NCBI RefSeq assembly: GCF_963576675.1
Contig: NC_088910.1
Span: 29,576,531-29,640,530 of the forward strand
Source: Euphorbia lathyris
Lineage: Eukaryota; Streptophyta; Magnoliopsida; Malpighiales; Euphorbiaceae
Length of the DNA: 64,000 bases
Reading direction: 5' to 3'
Shown piece by piece: positions 34,806-46,111 of the stretch; position 1 is the first letter of the stretch; each line of letters opens with the position of its first letter. Made by a program: the position numbers and the translations under genes. Below the pieces are notes generated by a model. The model did not search any database. It worked only from the letters and a program-made list of their open reading frames with translations, and had not been told where the DNA came from.

Positions 34806-35539
34806 GGATGGGCGGATTTAGGGGGTCAAAGGGCGCATTTGCTCCCCTTTCATCCGTAAAAAAAAAAGAAAAAAAAAATCCAAAACGACGTCGTTTTGGT
34901 TTAGGCTTTTTAATTTATAAACAAAAGCAGCAGACACATAGCAGGGACGGATTCTTCTTCTCGACTCGACGATGACGCAGTAGACGCCCCTCTCCTCCTC
35001 TCCTCCAGCAAGCGATGCCTCTCCTCTCCTCTAGCAAGCAATAGCAATTTCCTCTATTGCATATCAGGTTTTATGTTCCCAATTAGTTTAGAGATTTTTT
35101 AGGCGATTCTATGAGTTTCCTCTACTATGTCTTTTCAATTCGAATTTGTGAGAATTTCTTTGACTGCAATTTCTCCGTAAACTGTTGATTCGATGGAGGT
35201 TTTTGAAGATTAAATAATGGAAGCTCCATCCAAGCAAACAACTTATTTATTGATTGCTACGTTTGATGTTGTCCCTCAAACAAACTTTGTGTACTTTAAT
35301 TTATTGGATTTTATACTCTCTCTGTTTACTGAAATATGACTATGTGACTCAGGTTGCTTGATTGAATTGTTACTCGAGTCGGAAACATTAAAATTTATGT
35401 TTTTTTATCAAAAAATCATGAAAATAATGCATGATAATTGAACGATTTTGCATTTTTTGTTACTAAAAATTGAACAATTTTGCATTTTTTGTCTAAATTT
35501 TGTTTACTCCCCTCCCTCAAATCCTGGATCCGCCACTGG
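34806..35539. mobile_element. Probable hAT-type element, about 730 bp
   Basis: The left end (GGGCGGATTTAGGGGGTC) and right end (inverse CAGTGGCGGATCCAGGATTT) are similar inverted termini of the 'CAGnGGCGGA' kind seen in plant hAT elements. The interior holds the palindrome AAAACGACGTCGTTTT (34881-34896) and a CT-rich tract (34985-35060). The target duplication is not clear and the left edge is uncertain by a few bases. Confidence 0.55.
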
Positions 35540-36440
35540 GCGGAGATTTTCCGTTCCTATCGGTGACCTGTCCCGATAGAAATGAGGAGTCACCGATAAG
35601 TAGGGCTGTAAATGAACAAAGCCGCTCATGAGCGGATCGGTGATCGGCTCGATAAAAGCTCGGCTCGACTCGGCTCGATTTGTAAACGAGCCGCTCGTGA
35701 ACACGATTTACTGGCTCGGTTCGTAAACGAGCCAAGCTTGAGCAGGCCAAAGCTCGGCTCGAAAGCTCACGAGCAGGCTCGATTAGAACATTTATGAACA
35801 AATTTTAGTTTTGTATAAAACTATATAGTTTTGTGTTAGTTCACAAATATGTAAACTTAATATTATTTCATTTGCTATTAGATGAGTTGGTTCACAAACA
35901 TAATAAATGAGTAATAGACGAACTATTTATAAGCATCTTGTTTATTTATTCACGAACTTTGCTTGTGAGCTTGTTTATGTACACAATTAAAGAGTTATTT
36001 GCGAGCAAACTTCACAAATATAATTAACAATTTACTCACAAACAATTTATGGTTAGATAATTTTCTTAATGAACCAAGTCCAAAAGAGAATTTTGGGCTC
36101 GAAACAAGATCGAAGCTCGGCTCAAGCTCGTTGAGCAAGCCAAAGCTCGACTCGGGCTCGACTCGTTAATTTTATAGCAAGCTCGGCTCGTGCTTGAGCT
36201 CGTTAATTTTATAGCGAACCGAGCTTGAACATGCCAAAGCTCGGCTCGGCTCGGCTCGATTACAGCTCTACCGATAAGAATCTCCGTGAAACGGGGATGT
36301 GGATAATTTTATCCTCCGTGATAGGAATGGGACGGGGATGAGGAATGGTATCCCCGCCCCGTGGGAGATCTCTGATACGTTCTATTAATCCCGACGGATT
36401 CCAATTATTCCCATTATAATTAAAATTTACCAAAAATGAG
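35540..36440. repeat. Older GC-rich repeat, copy 1, split by a hAT element
   Basis: Positions 35540-35600 plus 36271-36440 align in order with copy 2 at 37165-37400, sharing 'cccgtcccgat', 'ggggaatggtatcccc' and 'ttaatc-ccga-ggat-cca'. The hAT element at 35601-36270 is absent from copy 2. Confidence 0.65.
35601..36270. mobile_element. Non-autonomous hAT element, 670 bp
   Basis: The ends TAGGGCTGTAAATGA and the inverse TAGAGCTGTAATCGA are flanked by a perfect 8-bp direct repeat CCGATAAG (35593-35600, 36271-36278). Both ends are packed with GGCTCG/CGAGCC words, and the centre is AT-rich. No coding sequence is seen. Confidence 0.9.
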
Positions 36441-37160
36441 AATTTATCGTTTTTGGGCGAATCCCCTCAGAATGAATAATTCCATTTACAAACCTACATA
36501 CATATTATGAAAAACTGCCAAATATTTAGATTCAATTATTTTATAAAAAAAAATCCAAACAGTAAAATTGAGTAAATGCACATGTATCGATGATGATGAA
36601 ACCGCGTGTATACGGTTGAATATGATGCGAGAAGAAATGATATGGAAAGGTGAGTGTGATCCACGCGCTTTGTGGATAATACGAATATGGAAGGCACCAT
36701 TTAAACTTGTGAAAGAAACAGGGGACCTGTAAATTGAGATGCTCCCGTGGTGTGGGGTCCATAAAGAGGACGGTGTCGAAACTGTTAAAACAAATGTAAG
36801 TCTGACACGTCAGCATATATTTTTGCCCTCGGTAACAGTTTGAGGAGTTGCTTACTTCAGCATGTCATCATATGTGTCGTCAGCATTTTTTACCAAATGA
36901 AATCAATGTGTGCGCTCGTCAATTCAAACGTTATAAAATCATATGATTGTGTGTCCTCCCTCAAACCTTGATTCGAATTTACGTAAAAGAAAGGATAGAA
37001 AATGGATTAAAATTGGAGAAGACAATATCTTATCTTATCTCCAATTTTCTATTACATTATTTGTCTTGCATTTCATTTATCACATGTCATATTATCAATT
37101 TGAATTACAGTTTTTTTTTTAATTTTTTTTTTCACATTAAATGTATTAAAAACTGTTTTT
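36441..37160. other. Unassigned stretch between the two repeat copies
   Basis: Positions 36550-36900 have balanced composition and a minus-strand open frame without recognisable motifs. The rest is AT-rich. No gene is claimed. Confidence 0.35.
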
Positions 37161-37164
37161 AAAT

Positions 37165-37400
37165 TAGGGATAAAAATGGAAAGAAGATTTCCCGTCGCCA
37201 TTAATGACCCGTCCCGATGGGAACGGAAAATCACCAATACAATCCTCATAGGACGAGGATGGATATACTTTTGTCATTCATAGCAAGGATGGGGCGGGTT
37301 GGGGAATGGTATCCCTACCACACGGGGATCCCCGGACCCATCCTGTTAATCTCCGATGGATCCACAATTATTCCATGTGATAATTAAATTTATACTTTAA
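37165..37400. repeat. Older GC-rich repeat, copy 2
   Basis: It aligns with copy 1 (35540-35600 plus 36271-36440) across the position where that copy was interrupted. Related GC-rich words (ccccaccccgccccg) recur at 37740-37785, so the repeat may extend to about 37790. Confidence 0.6.
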
Positions 37401-37973
37401 ATATTATAATTTATAACTTTTAAATTAAATTAGATAGATCTATCTTTCAAAAAAATTAATGGGATAAATAAAATATTAGATAGGGACTAAATGGGGTATT
37501 TTTTCTATTTCTCTCTATTCGTCCTAACCCATCATACTTTAATGCCAATGTCATAAAAACAATTTTATTGTTATAATGATTATTGATTTTTGGTATTTCT
37601 TAGAAGTTTTAGTATATACTAATTTTTTTAAAACAAAAATGGCGATTCCTCATTGGGAACGAAGAATAGAAAATGAAGAAAAAGTTCTTTTGAACATTTA
37701 TAAATGGTGATGAAGACAAATATGTTCATGTTTAACTCGTGGGGAAGGGGATAAGAAATTCATTCCCCACCCCGCCCCGTTTATATCCTGATGTAGATTG
37801 AAGTCGGGTTGAGAGTTTTAATCGTAAACACTCAAAGATTACTAACTTCTCAAGCTAAAACATGAAGGTTAAATGAACCCAACAAGGAAGAACCTTGGCT
37901 CCAATGGAGACTATGTTTTAATTCATCAAAAGTTAGAGATCACTACAAAATAAGGAGCTTATATACTCCATCT

Positions 37974-39276
37974 TGTTGAAACACCTTTCCACGTAATTTT
38001 GATTTGACAAAATTGGTTAAGTATAATATATATACATATTCTAAACACACTAAGTTTAAATGCTTTGATTTAATTCTACTAATGTGTTTGTTCAATGTTG
38101 AGTTAAAATACTATAAGACATAAGAATCGAAAGGCCCAAGCCCAATACGGAAGCCAAGGCCCAAATCAAACAACTCAGTACACTCGGTCCGCGTATGTCA
38201 AGACGTTGCCGTTTTTGAACAAAAACGCAACTCAGCAAACGGAAGGATCTAGAAGACCTTCGGGAACAACTTCACAATGAAGCTGCTGAGTCATCTCGAC
38301 AAAGCGTACAAGACAGCAGCTGGCAAAGGAAAACTTCCAGACAAAGTGTTTCCTCTTTTGGCAAAGTTCAGACGACACAGTATACTGTCCAGTTGACTTT
38401 ACCATAAAAGGAGAGACCATCTGTTGAGCTGACCGAGGACAGAAGATACACGATTGTGATTGGCCGACAGCTCTGAGCAAGTCAGGATGACAACGACACA
38501 TAGCCGTTTCCCTCCAACGGTTATTTCGAAATTCGAAATGACCGACGCCCAGACATCTCTATAAATAGTGCCATCACAAGCTTCACAACACACAGAACTT
38601 GATCAAGCCATTACGCTGACCAAATCTCTACAAGTTCTGCAAGCAAGAAGCAAAGCAAAAATTCTTACACTACATTTCTCATATCTGTGTAAAAGTCTAG
38701 AGTGATTATAAATCGTCTAAAGTGTCTTAGCACATCTTTGTATTAGGACAAAACACTTATCATTTCTAGAGATAGAAAGGAGAGGCTGAGTACTCGGTTT
38801 TAAGTACTCAGCGGAGAGATTAGGATTGAGTAGAAGTATAGAGGAATGTACTCTTGTCATACTCAATTGTTGATGTTGTAAAAGGTTTGAGGCTCTACCT
38901 TTAAAGAGCTCAGTAGAGCATTTGAAATCTCGGAACGTGTTCCGGGGACAGGACGTAGGCTTAGAAGAAGCCGAACCTGGATAAATCTGTTGAGTGAAGT
39001 ATTTCTTACCTTAACTCCTTATTTATATTGCTTGCTTTAAATAATCAAAACTGACCAAGTAAAGAGGTCAAGTTGAGTTGTGCGCGTTGAACGTCTGAGC
39101 TCAGGAATAGACTCTAAGTGCTATCTCCTGACTCAAGCTAAGAAACTAACCTAGTCACCTGTTGACTAAGCCAGTACCTTACTGTTTACTCAGCGCCGCT
39201 GTTCAAACTTAAAAAAAAAAAAGAAGTCTGCCTAAATTGCAAAAAGTTTAAATAGTTCCTAACCCCCCCCCTAGGA
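37974..39276 (+). repeat. 5' LTR of the Sirevirus-type element
   Basis: It starts TGTTGAAACACCTTTCCAC and is collinear with 43500-44808. Homology ends at GGAA near 39276, just after a C-run, where RNase H coding sequence begins; the last dozen bases of the LTR are probably lost in the deletion. Confidence 0.9.
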
Positions 39277-39666
39277 AGCTGTCTTGTATCCTGGTTCAGC
39301 AAAAAGCAGGCGTCAGTAGCCTTGTCCACCACTGAAGCTGAGTACATCGCTGCTGGTCATTGTGTTGCTCAAATCCTATGGATCAAGCAACAACTTGAAG
39401 ATTATGGTGTTCAAACGAAGACAATTGAAGTCAAATGTGACAATAAAAGTGCAATTGATCTTTCCAAGAACCCAATTCAACACAGCAGAATGAAGCATGT
39501 CAGCATCAGACATCACTTCATTAGAGACCATGTACTCAAGGGTGAGATCAAGCTGACCTTTGTCCCAACGGACGAACAGCTTGCGGATATCTTCACGAAG
39601 CCACTGGCCCGTGAGCAGTTCAGCATACTGAGAGAAGCAATTTGTATGTTTAATCCTCTTCAGTAA
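39277..39666 (+). pseudogene. C-terminal part of copia RNase H, fused to the 5' LTR
   Basis: The frame is open from 39277 to the stop at 39664-39666. It carries the copia RNase H landmarks SWFSKKQ, STTEAEYIAA, CDNKSAIDLSKNP, RMKHVSIRHHFIRD and ADIFTKPL, in that order. Upstream polymerase sequence is deleted and no start codon or promoter context suggests expression. The catalytic Glu (STTEAEY) and an Asp (KCDNKS) are kept, but the N-terminal strand with the first catalytic Asp is missing. Confidence 0.9.
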
Positions 39667-40139
39667 ATTCCTGTGCTAAATGAATATGAATTCTGAGTGA
39701 ATTACATGCTGAATGATTTATTGTTTGCTGAGTAACTCATTGAAACTGACTGAATATACAATACTGAGTAAACTTGCACGCTGAGAAACTTAGTTTAGAA
39801 CTTGAACTTAAAATCATCCTTAAATACTGCACTGACCACTCAGAATATCAAACGCTTGACATTCTAAATACTGAGTGATTAATCCGTTAGAATAAATGCA
39901 AAGCACGCGTATAGCCTAGGATGACGTATTCGCCGTAATGTGTCATAAATGCCAGGATCGTTGTCGGTACATGATCCCAAGGCAAAACTGACACATGGAT
40001 TCGATTAAGATCCACACCGTTCATTTCGTCTATAAATTATGGGTATTTCCCCATCTTTTACTCTTTACGCTTAATCAATTCTTAAGGCAAAGAAATCACT
40101 TAGAACTTCTTTTCTCTCAAATTCCTCCATCTTCGAAGA

Positions 40140-40880
40140 ATGACTAAGTTATCTTTCAACGTCTCCGGTGCCGGCCACCAAAAGTCCAGCTCCGATGAAC
40201 CTTCACAAAACCCCTGTACACCGAGCAAGGGTAAAACTGGCCAAACTTCTGGAAAAGGGAAAGCTGTTAAGATCAGGACCTACTCCAAGGTCTTCGAAAA
40301 TGTCCGCGAATGGAAGGTTGAGCCCTCCAGATGGGTCTCTGAGCATTTCGTACAACATGAACAACCATTTTCCAAATGGATCTCCAAGAACGAATGGACT
40401 GGGTTGTTCTCGGTCAGAGATGAGACATATCCTGACCTGGTAAGGGAGTTTTACCACAACCTCAAGGTTGCCAGTGACTCCACCGACTACCTAAGCACTG
40501 AAGTAAGAGGAAAAACCATCTTCATCAACCCTCTGTACATAGGAAATCTCCTCCAGCTCAAAACTGATGGAGTAAGGCTGAGGAAGTCAGGAGATCAGGA
40601 CAAAACCAACTACGTCCATACCTTCTGCAAACCTGAGGGTCACTCAGGAGAGATCTCAGCATCTTCAATGGGACAGCACCAGAAGATGGCTCACTACCTG
40701 CTGAGCTATTTTATTTACCCAAAGATCAACTGCACTACATCAGCAACAAACTTTGAACAGTGCTTCATATGGCACATGCTGACGTACCCCCATCAACATG
40801 TCGGTCTTCTTAGTTGCTGGGTTCCTACGCAGCACGGGTACGCTGAGGCTTGGTTCACTCATAACTCGAATTCTTCTTGA
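40140..40880 (+). pseudogene. Sirevirus third ORF, N-terminal part
   Basis: The ATG at 40140 opens a frame to a stop at 40878-40880. The first 60 residues are Ser/Gly/Lys-rich. A conserved-looking globular part follows (WVSEHFVQHEQPFSKWISKN, then YPDLVREFYHNLKV and FINPLYIGNLLQL), which I associate with the plant-transposon protein domain of Sirevirus third ORFs, sometimes called envelope-like. From about 40800 the likely reading frame is the next one, which continues as 40798-42981, so a frameshift separates the two parts. Function is unknown; no signal peptide or membrane segment is evident. Confidence 0.75.
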
Positions 40881-42981
40881 CCACAAGATTGATCTCGAAG
40901 GCGAGGAATCCTTCAAAGGAACTGAGATCACAGCTGCCTCGCTGAGGGCACTGAAATTTGGGCAACCCTTGAAGAAAGGAGAAGCTGCTGCTGCTGCTGC
41001 TGGCCAAGCTGGCCAAACTGAGGAAACTGTTGCTGAGCCTAAGAAAGGGAGAAGAACTAAGGCTCCAGCTTCTCGCAAGAGAAAATCTACTGAGTCACCA
41101 AATGTTGAGTCTCCTGCAAAGAGGCAGAGGTCAGCTGGAAAGTCAGCTGAAAAGAGAACCAGGCAAGATGAGCCTGGAACTGAGGAAGCTGCTGAACTAC
41201 CTCAGAAGAAGCAAAAGACTTCAACACTGGCACCTCTGGACGTTATACCGACCAACTTCATTGTACCGGATGATTCTCATTTCACTCAATGCCAAGGTAC
41301 TGATGCTACGGAAACTGAGGTCCAGTTAGATGACCACTTCATCTCCCAAGTTGAGGAAGAACTTGACGGAGATAGTTCTGAGGAGGAAGAGGAAGAAGAA
41401 GAAACCAGCGGTCAGGATGACGCTGAGGATTCAGAAGAAACTGCCAGCGAAATTGAAGCTGAGGATGCTAACACTGGGTTAGCTGGTGGAAATGTGCAAA
41501 CTGACACTGAGTTAGCTGCTGGAGTTGAACAAGTTGAGCAAGTTGATCAAGCTGACCAGACCCATACTGAGGAAAAGGAACCTACTCCTACTCAATCAGA
41601 AGAACCTACTCATCATACCACTCCACCACGTAGAAGGCGAAAGCTGGTTAAGGCCAGTGAGGTGATGGTCAGTGAACTTCCTGTGCAATCACCATCTATT
41701 CCTGAACTTGTCCTATCTAAGACAACAAAGGACCCTTCTACTGTTCAACTAAAGTTTTTCAAACGGCCATCAACTTCCTCTACTACAACGCCGTTGGAAA
41801 AACAAGCCTCTGTTTCTTCTCAACAGGAACATGCCGACCATACCACTTCAACCACTTCAACAAGTCACGTTGAACCAACCACTGTCCATGCTATCTCCTC
41901 AAGCATGGTGCTGACTCCCCATCTTTCTGCTGTCAGCACAGACATTGTTCGCGTTATGTCTTCCATCAACAACCTCTCTGCTGATCAATCAACAATTCCT
42001 TCAACTCAAGTGCAGATTGAGCCAACTCATCCAGTCACTAACCAGGGTACTCCTTTCACTCCACTTTCTTCTGGTCATACTGATGTACATCGGGATGCCA
42101 CTGAGTCCGGAAAAAAGCTCATTGACTCAGTGCAAGCACTCATCCACGATCTTTAACATTCCACTTCGCCTGCTGCTGGATCTTCAATTCCCGAGACAAC
42201 TCAGCTCTCCCAGGTCACTCTACTTCCCAACGAAGTCAAAGGACTCAAGGATCTGCTGAATGTCGTCTTGTCATTCCAAGCCCAGCAAGCTAAGCAGGAT
42301 TCACTTGCCAAGTTGGAAGAGATACAGCTGTCAACAATTCAACATCTGAACTCTCTCCATCAGCAAGTTCAGAAGTTGTCTGCTGTGAACACTGACTACG
42401 CCACTTCCTCAGAACTCAAGATGCTTTTTGCTCAGCTTCATACTGAGCAACTTAAGACAAATGAGCAAATGGTGTCCTATAGTCAGTGCTCAGTCGAGCA
42501 AATCGGTGAGGCCATCAGGCTACTTAACCTCAATAAGCAAGAGATGGATACTGACGCTTTGAAGCATAATGAGTTGTTGTCTCTCGCACAGCAATCCTTC
42601 AATCACATCCGTCATAATAATATCCAGCGTCATCATTATGACTCAGCTCTCTTGAAAACTTTCCACCAAGTCTTTGCTGGCCTCTCTGAAGCTCTCATCT
42701 GGCAAGCAAAAGCTCAAGCTTTCAGTGTAAATATGCTCAGTGCTGCTGATCTTCACGTACCAGTCGAAGTATCAGCTGATGGAGTTGCCATCTTTGATGG
42801 CGTCAATGAAAGTGCTGACAAACTAAAAGAGCTTTCCCAAGAACTTTCTCATGCTGTCTTAACCGATGCGTTCAAGCTCCCTGAAGTTGACAAAACGGGG
42901 GAGAAAGCGCAAGCTGCTAGAGCTCAACATGAGCGACGTCAGTACGAGCGAAGTCAGTCACAGGGCAAGAAGAAGAAATAG
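40798..42981 (+). pseudogene. Sirevirus third ORF, long C-terminal part with one in-frame stop
   Basis: One frame runs from about 40798 to the stop at 42979-42981, broken only by a TAA at 42154-42156. In order it has an Ala run (about 40984-41004), basic nuclear-localisation-like clusters (RKRKS, KRQR), a long acidic stretch rich in Glu (about 41350-41480), a Ser/Thr/Pro-rich middle, and a Gln- and Leu-rich helical C-terminus likely to form coiled coil (42270-42700), ending in KKKK. The preserved frame with a single stop implies recent loss. The composition is that of a DNA- or nucleoprotein-associated protein, but no function is established. Confidence 0.75.
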
Positions 42982-43400
42982 ATAGGCTAGCATAACTTAG
43001 GCCATATCAGTGTAATCTATTTGTCTAGTTTATTTATTTTACTATGTACTTGCTGACTTCTTTCAATATATACCATACTTATTTTTCTTATTCCAATACT
43101 GAGTTATGATATATACTATTAAGTACTGAGTTATTATGTATCTTCATTTATATAATATTTATTGACTAAATGATATGCTGATAACATGTTTGACATTAAC
43201 CTATGTACTCATGCAACATTCTGATAAGAACTCATTGAACAACAAATTACTCAGCGCGCTCTATATGTCTAAAACTTCCGCTTAACACTGAGTAAATAGA
43301 ATATGTGATATAGCTGACCTATACCTAAAAACTGACCTTAGACTTACTCATTTAAATCCTTAAATGTTTTAAGTAAAACTAAGTCAGTAGCTCAACCCTT

Positions 43401-43499
43401 ACGGGGGAGTTTGCTAAAGTATATTAGGTCAACTATCATGGGGGAGCTCATACTGAGTTCCTTGCTGAATAGTTTTGCCAACATCAAAATGGGGGAGTT
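43401..43499 (+). other. Three polypurine tracts upstream of the 3' LTR
   Basis: ACGGGGGAGT (43401), ATGGGGGAGC (43438-43447) and ATGGGGGAGTT (43489-43499) repeat the same core. The last abuts the LTR start TGTTG at 43500 and is the functional plus-strand primer; the upstream copies are the multiple-tract signature reported for Sireviruses. Confidence 0.85.
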
Positions 43500-44808
43500 T
43501 GTTGAAACACCTTTCCACATAATTTTGATTTGACAAAATTGGTTAAGTATAATATATATACATATTCTAAACACACTAAGTTTAAATGCTTTGATTTAAT
43601 TCTACTAATGTGTTTGTTCAATGTTGAGTTAAAATACTATAAGACATAAGAATCGAAAGGCCCAAGCCTAATACGGAAGCCAAGGCCCAAATCAAACAAC
43701 TCAGTACACTCGGCCCGCGTATGTCAAGACGTTGCCGTTTTTGAACAAAAACGCAACTCAGCAAACGGAAGGATCTAGAAGACCTTCGGGAACAACTTCA
43801 CAATGAAGCTGCTGAGTCATCTCGACAAAGCGTACAAGACAGCAGCTGGCAAAGAAAAACTTCCAGACAAAGTGTTTCCTCTTTTGGCAAAGTTCAGACG
43901 ACACAGTATACTGTCCAGTTGACTTTACCATAAAAGGAGAGACCATCTGCTGAGCTGACCGAGGACAGAAGATACACGATTGTGATTGGCCGACAGCTCT
44001 GAGCAAGTCAGGATGACAACGACACATAGCCGTTTCCCTCCAACGGTTATTTCGAAATTCGAAATGACCGACGCCCAGACATCTCTATAAATAGTGCCAT
44101 CAGAAGCTTCACAACACACAGAACTTGATCAAGCCATTACGCTGACCAAATCTCTACAAGTTCTGCAAGCAAGAAGCAAAGCAAAAATTCTTACACTACA
44201 TTTCTCATATCTGTGTAAAAGTCTAGAGTGATTGTAAATCGTCTAAAGTGTCTTAGCACATCTTTGTATTAGGACAAAACACTTATCATTTCTAGAGATA
44301 GAAAGGAGAGGCTGAGTACTCGATTTTAAGTACTCAGCGGAGAGATTAGGATTGAGTAGAAGTATAGAGGAAGATACTCTTGTCATACTCAATTGCTGAT
44401 GTTGTAAAAGGTTTGAGACTCTACCTTTAAAGAGCTCAATAGAGTATTTGAAATCTCGGAACATGTTCCGGGGACAGGACGTAGGCTTAGAAGAAGCCGA
44501 ACCTGGATAAATCTGCTGAGTGAAGTATTTCTTACCTTAACTCCTTATTTATATTGCTTGCTTTAAATAATCAAAACTGACCAAGTAAAGAGGTCAAGTT
44601 GAGTTGTGCGCGTTGAACGTCTGAGCTCAGGAATAGACTCTAAGTGCTATCTCCTGACTCAAGCTAAGAAACTGACCTAGTCACCTGTTGACTAAGCCAG
44701 TACCTTACTGTTTACTCAGCGCCGCTGTTCAAACTTAAAAAAAAAAAAAGTCTGCCTAAATTGCAAAAAGTTTAAATAGTTCCTACCTCCCCTTGGAACT
44801 ATACTTGC
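43500..44808 (+). repeat. 3' LTR of the Sirevirus-type element
   Basis: Collinear with 37974-39276 throughout, including the probable TATA region 'ctctataaatagtgccatc' (44083-44101). The 3' edge is set at the CA in ACTTGCA (44808), but this is uncertain because the other LTR is truncated there. Confidence 0.88.
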
Positions 44809-44994
44809 AACTAAACAAGGGACCAACACACCTAATTTTGAGGGAAAAGACTAAAAGCCATCAAATAGGGTTTCCAACACAACATCATGGATAAGGGCAA
44901 AATAAGGAGGGGAAATAGTAATGGTAGTTCAGTAAATAAAGGGGTCGTGGCAAAATAGTAAATTAAGGTGAAGCAGAAATGGTCCCCAACAACA

Positions 44995-45260
44995 AGAACT
45001 TGGTGAAGAAGCATTCTCCCGTCAGGCACGCTCCGCGTGGTTGAGCTCCTGGACTTGGTGGCTCTCGCTGGTGGGTTTCACGTGTGCCGTCTTTGGGAGT
45101 ACGCCCCGCGTAGTTGACCTCATGGACAGAACTCTCTTCGGAAGCAGACTCCCTACTCCGCGCATAGGGAGGCACGCCCCGCGTGCATGACCTTCTGGAC
45201 TTTCCTTCGGAATCAAGGCTCTTCATGCTCCGCGCCCTGTTAGGCACGCTCCGCGTGTTC
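44995..45260. repeat. GC-rich block of imperfect repeats
   Basis: The word GGCACGC(T/C)CCGCGTG and variants (ACGCCCCGCGTA, ATGCTCCGCGCC) recur about every 40-60 bases, separated by related 'ctcttcgga' words. It stands out from the AT-rich surroundings and may be part of an older retroelement into which the Sirevirus-type element inserted. Confidence 0.55.
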
Positions 45261-45612
45261 TACTGGTTGATGTTCCCCTCGTCTTCCTCGGATGGCTCTC
45301 CACGGTTTTCGTCTCTTGGTTCCGGACTCGTATTAGAGGAAGAGATGCCCTCATCACATCCATATTTCAAATTGTGAATTCTGAATTTTATGTTCAAAAC
45401 TGAGTTCTTTCATTTATATCTTTTTGTCAATAAATTCTTGTTTTCGTAAAAAAAAAAAAACACTTTATAACCTTAAAAATTTAAAATGGCAAATATTATT
45501 CTATACTAATTATTTAGGACTAGGGGGAGTATTCAAGACTATTTTAACCGTTAATAGTATACTTGAGGACCTAATGTTGATAAATTGAACTTTTTTTTAG
45601 TAATAAATCATG

Positions 45613-46111
45613 GGGTAAATTTCAAATAAAACTCCTGTGGTTTTACTAATTTTCAGATAAAGGACTGTAGTTTACTTTTTGTCAAAACGATGATTGATGT
45701 TTTATACTTGGTTTAATGTTATTAAAACCATCTTTAACGACCTAAAAATGAAAATTTTCAAGAATTAAAGTTGTTCAATATCATATTTTCTATGGAACTA
45801 TATTTTCGATTTTCGAAAATCATCTTTTTTGGAACTTTCTCTCTCTAAACATTAACTTTCTCCCTCTTTACCAAACACCATTTAAATAATCTCAAAATAA
45901 AAAAGTTGAAGAATTAAAGTTGCTTAGAATATTAGTAGTTCTTAAAATATATCATTTTTGAAGTCGTCAAAAGTGATTTTAATAGTATCAATCGTAAAAG
46001 TTTTTATTTTGCTAAAGTTGAAAACCTCAATCCTCGTTTTGACAAAAAGTAAACCACATTCCTTTATCTGAAAATTAGTAAAACCACATGGATTTTATTT
46101 GAAATTTACCC
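45613..46111. mobile_element. Long inverted-repeat element, 499 bp
   Basis: The ends GGGTAAATTTCAAATAAAAC and its inverse close an element with arms of about 130 bp, whose phrases concern 'ctgtggttttactaattttc'. Its core (about 45750-45960) matches that of 27632-28147 (paired 'aagaattaaagtt' phrases, CTTTCTCTCTCTAAA), although the arms differ. Confidence 0.82.

Larger units (their letters stand above)
37974..44808 (+). mobile_element. Sirevirus-type copia element with most of gag-pol deleted
   Basis: Two LTRs of about 1.3 kb (37974-39276 and 43500-44808) in direct orientation flank 4.2 kb. Inside, in order, are the last part of a copia RNase H, a large third ORF and three polypurine tracts. 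RNase H followed by an extra ORF and multiple polypurine tracts is the known layout of Sireviruses. The 5' LTR runs straight into RNase H, so primer site, gag, protease, integrase and reverse transcriptase are gone. The LTRs differ by roughly 15-20 substitutions by eye, many C/T or G/A, so insertion is fairly recent. No clear 5-bp target duplication was found. Confidence 0.88.

Noticed and set aside
36541..36816. 91-codon minus-strand frame
   Set aside because: No recognisable motif, and no promoter or splice context; left as unassigned sequence.
40740..41078. 112-codon minus-strand frame in the Sirevirus third ORF
   Set aside because: Antisense shadow of a longer plus-strand frame with biased composition.
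38232..44119. Minus-strand frames of 89 and 64 codons, repeated at 38.2-38.6 kb and 43.8-44.1 kb
   Set aside because: They are the same LTR sequence read twice; LTR position, not a gene pair, explains the duplication.
44963..45377. Several open frames in the GC-rich block
   Set aside because: They arise from low stop-codon density in GC-rich repeats, appear on both strands, and have no protein-like motifs.
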